NCBI GenBank assembly: GCA_026168455.1
Contig: CM047426.1
Location: forward strand, 82,239,986-82,303,985
DNA: 64,000 nt
DNA from: Theocolax elegans
Taxonomy: Eukaryota > Arthropoda > Insecta > Hymenoptera > Cerocephalidae
Direction of reading: 5' to 3'
The stretch's first letter is position 1. Every line of letters begins with the position of its first letter. Below the pieces are notes generated by a model that was not told where the DNA came from, made no database searches, and saw only the letters and a program-made list of their open reading frames with translations. Position numbers and translations under genes: made by a program. This document shows, in pieces, positions 63,829 through 64,000 of the stretch.

Positions 63829-64000
63829 GTAGAAATAACAAGAATGTAAATTACTACATTTCACATACTTATTCTATAACTGAATTATATATTTGTTATT
63901 ATAAAATTTGGAAACAACGTTAATCAATTTCCATTTAAAATCAACTCTTGTAATTGTTCCTCAAATCTTTATGTGACCAATTATTTCTGTTTTCAGCAGC

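Larger units (their letters stand above)
57694..64000 (+). repeat. Right arm of the Cbl palindrome (runs off window)
   Basis: Inverted copy of 50,841-57,148. The last four bases of the window are the first bases of the final Cbl exon. This arm has more indels than the left, and one replaced block at about 61,890-61,940. Confidence 0.93.

Overview
This is animal nuclear DNA, almost certainly from an insect. It is AT-rich (islands of normal GC stand out), has short GT-AG introns, and carries a chitin-binding cuticular protein of the Rebers-Riddiford type, which fixes it as arthropod. Gene style and protein similarity make a hymenopteran such as a bee my best guess, but this is inference. All gene models below were assembled by eye from exon frames and splice signals; the summed exon lengths of Nedd4, Edc3, the cuticular protein and PEX6 are each divisible by three, which supports them.

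Layout. 1-18,516 has no gene I can support: AT-rich intergenic or intronic DNA with a few GC-richer islands (about 1.9-2.3, 5.1-6.3, 10.5 and 11.9-12.05 kb), a three-copy ~175 bp tandem repeat (10.84-11.37 kb) and a foldback inverted repeat (12.05-12.74 kb). 18,517-26,026 (minus) is the HECT ubiquitin ligase Nedd4 (C2, three WW, HECT), with a probable alternative first coding exon at 27,609-27,758 and a 155 bp tandem duplication of one WW exon. 30,313-32,280 (minus) is the mRNA decapping enhancer Edc3. 34,560-36,783 (plus) is a secreted cuticular protein with a clean TATA/Inr promoter. 37,285-40,301 (plus) is the peroxisomal AAA+ ATPase PEX6. The minus-strand region 50,644-56,633 holds the 3' exons of the RING ubiquitin ligase Cbl, tail to tail with PEX6.

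The right half is structurally extraordinary. The last two PEX6 exons and ~2 kb downstream are present three times as forward-inverted-forward (39,101-41,866 / 41,859-45,090 / 45,118-48,369). Then the Cbl 3' half (about 50,841-57,148) is repeated as an inverted copy (57,694-64,000, running off the window) around a 545 bp loop that carries the only copy of the first RING exon. Together this makes a zig-zag of large palindromes. Indels in homopolymers break the reading frame in the inverted PEX6 copy and, at different places, in both Cbl arms. This pattern fits amplification or long-read chimeras with incomplete polishing better than biology, although a true fold-back or template-switching rearrangement cannot be excluded from sequence alone. 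Two small retroposon-like insertions with target-site duplications (a 5S-rRNA-like SINE candidate and a 175 bp element with a hammerhead-like motif) lie in the triplicated unit; one triplication breakpoint falls exactly on the insertion site of the second.

Functionally the genes are independent: two ubiquitin ligases (Nedd4 and Cbl), mRNA turnover (Edc3), cuticle (CPR) and peroxisome biogenesis (PEX6). I see no operon-like system, CRISPR array or recognisable tRNA gene.
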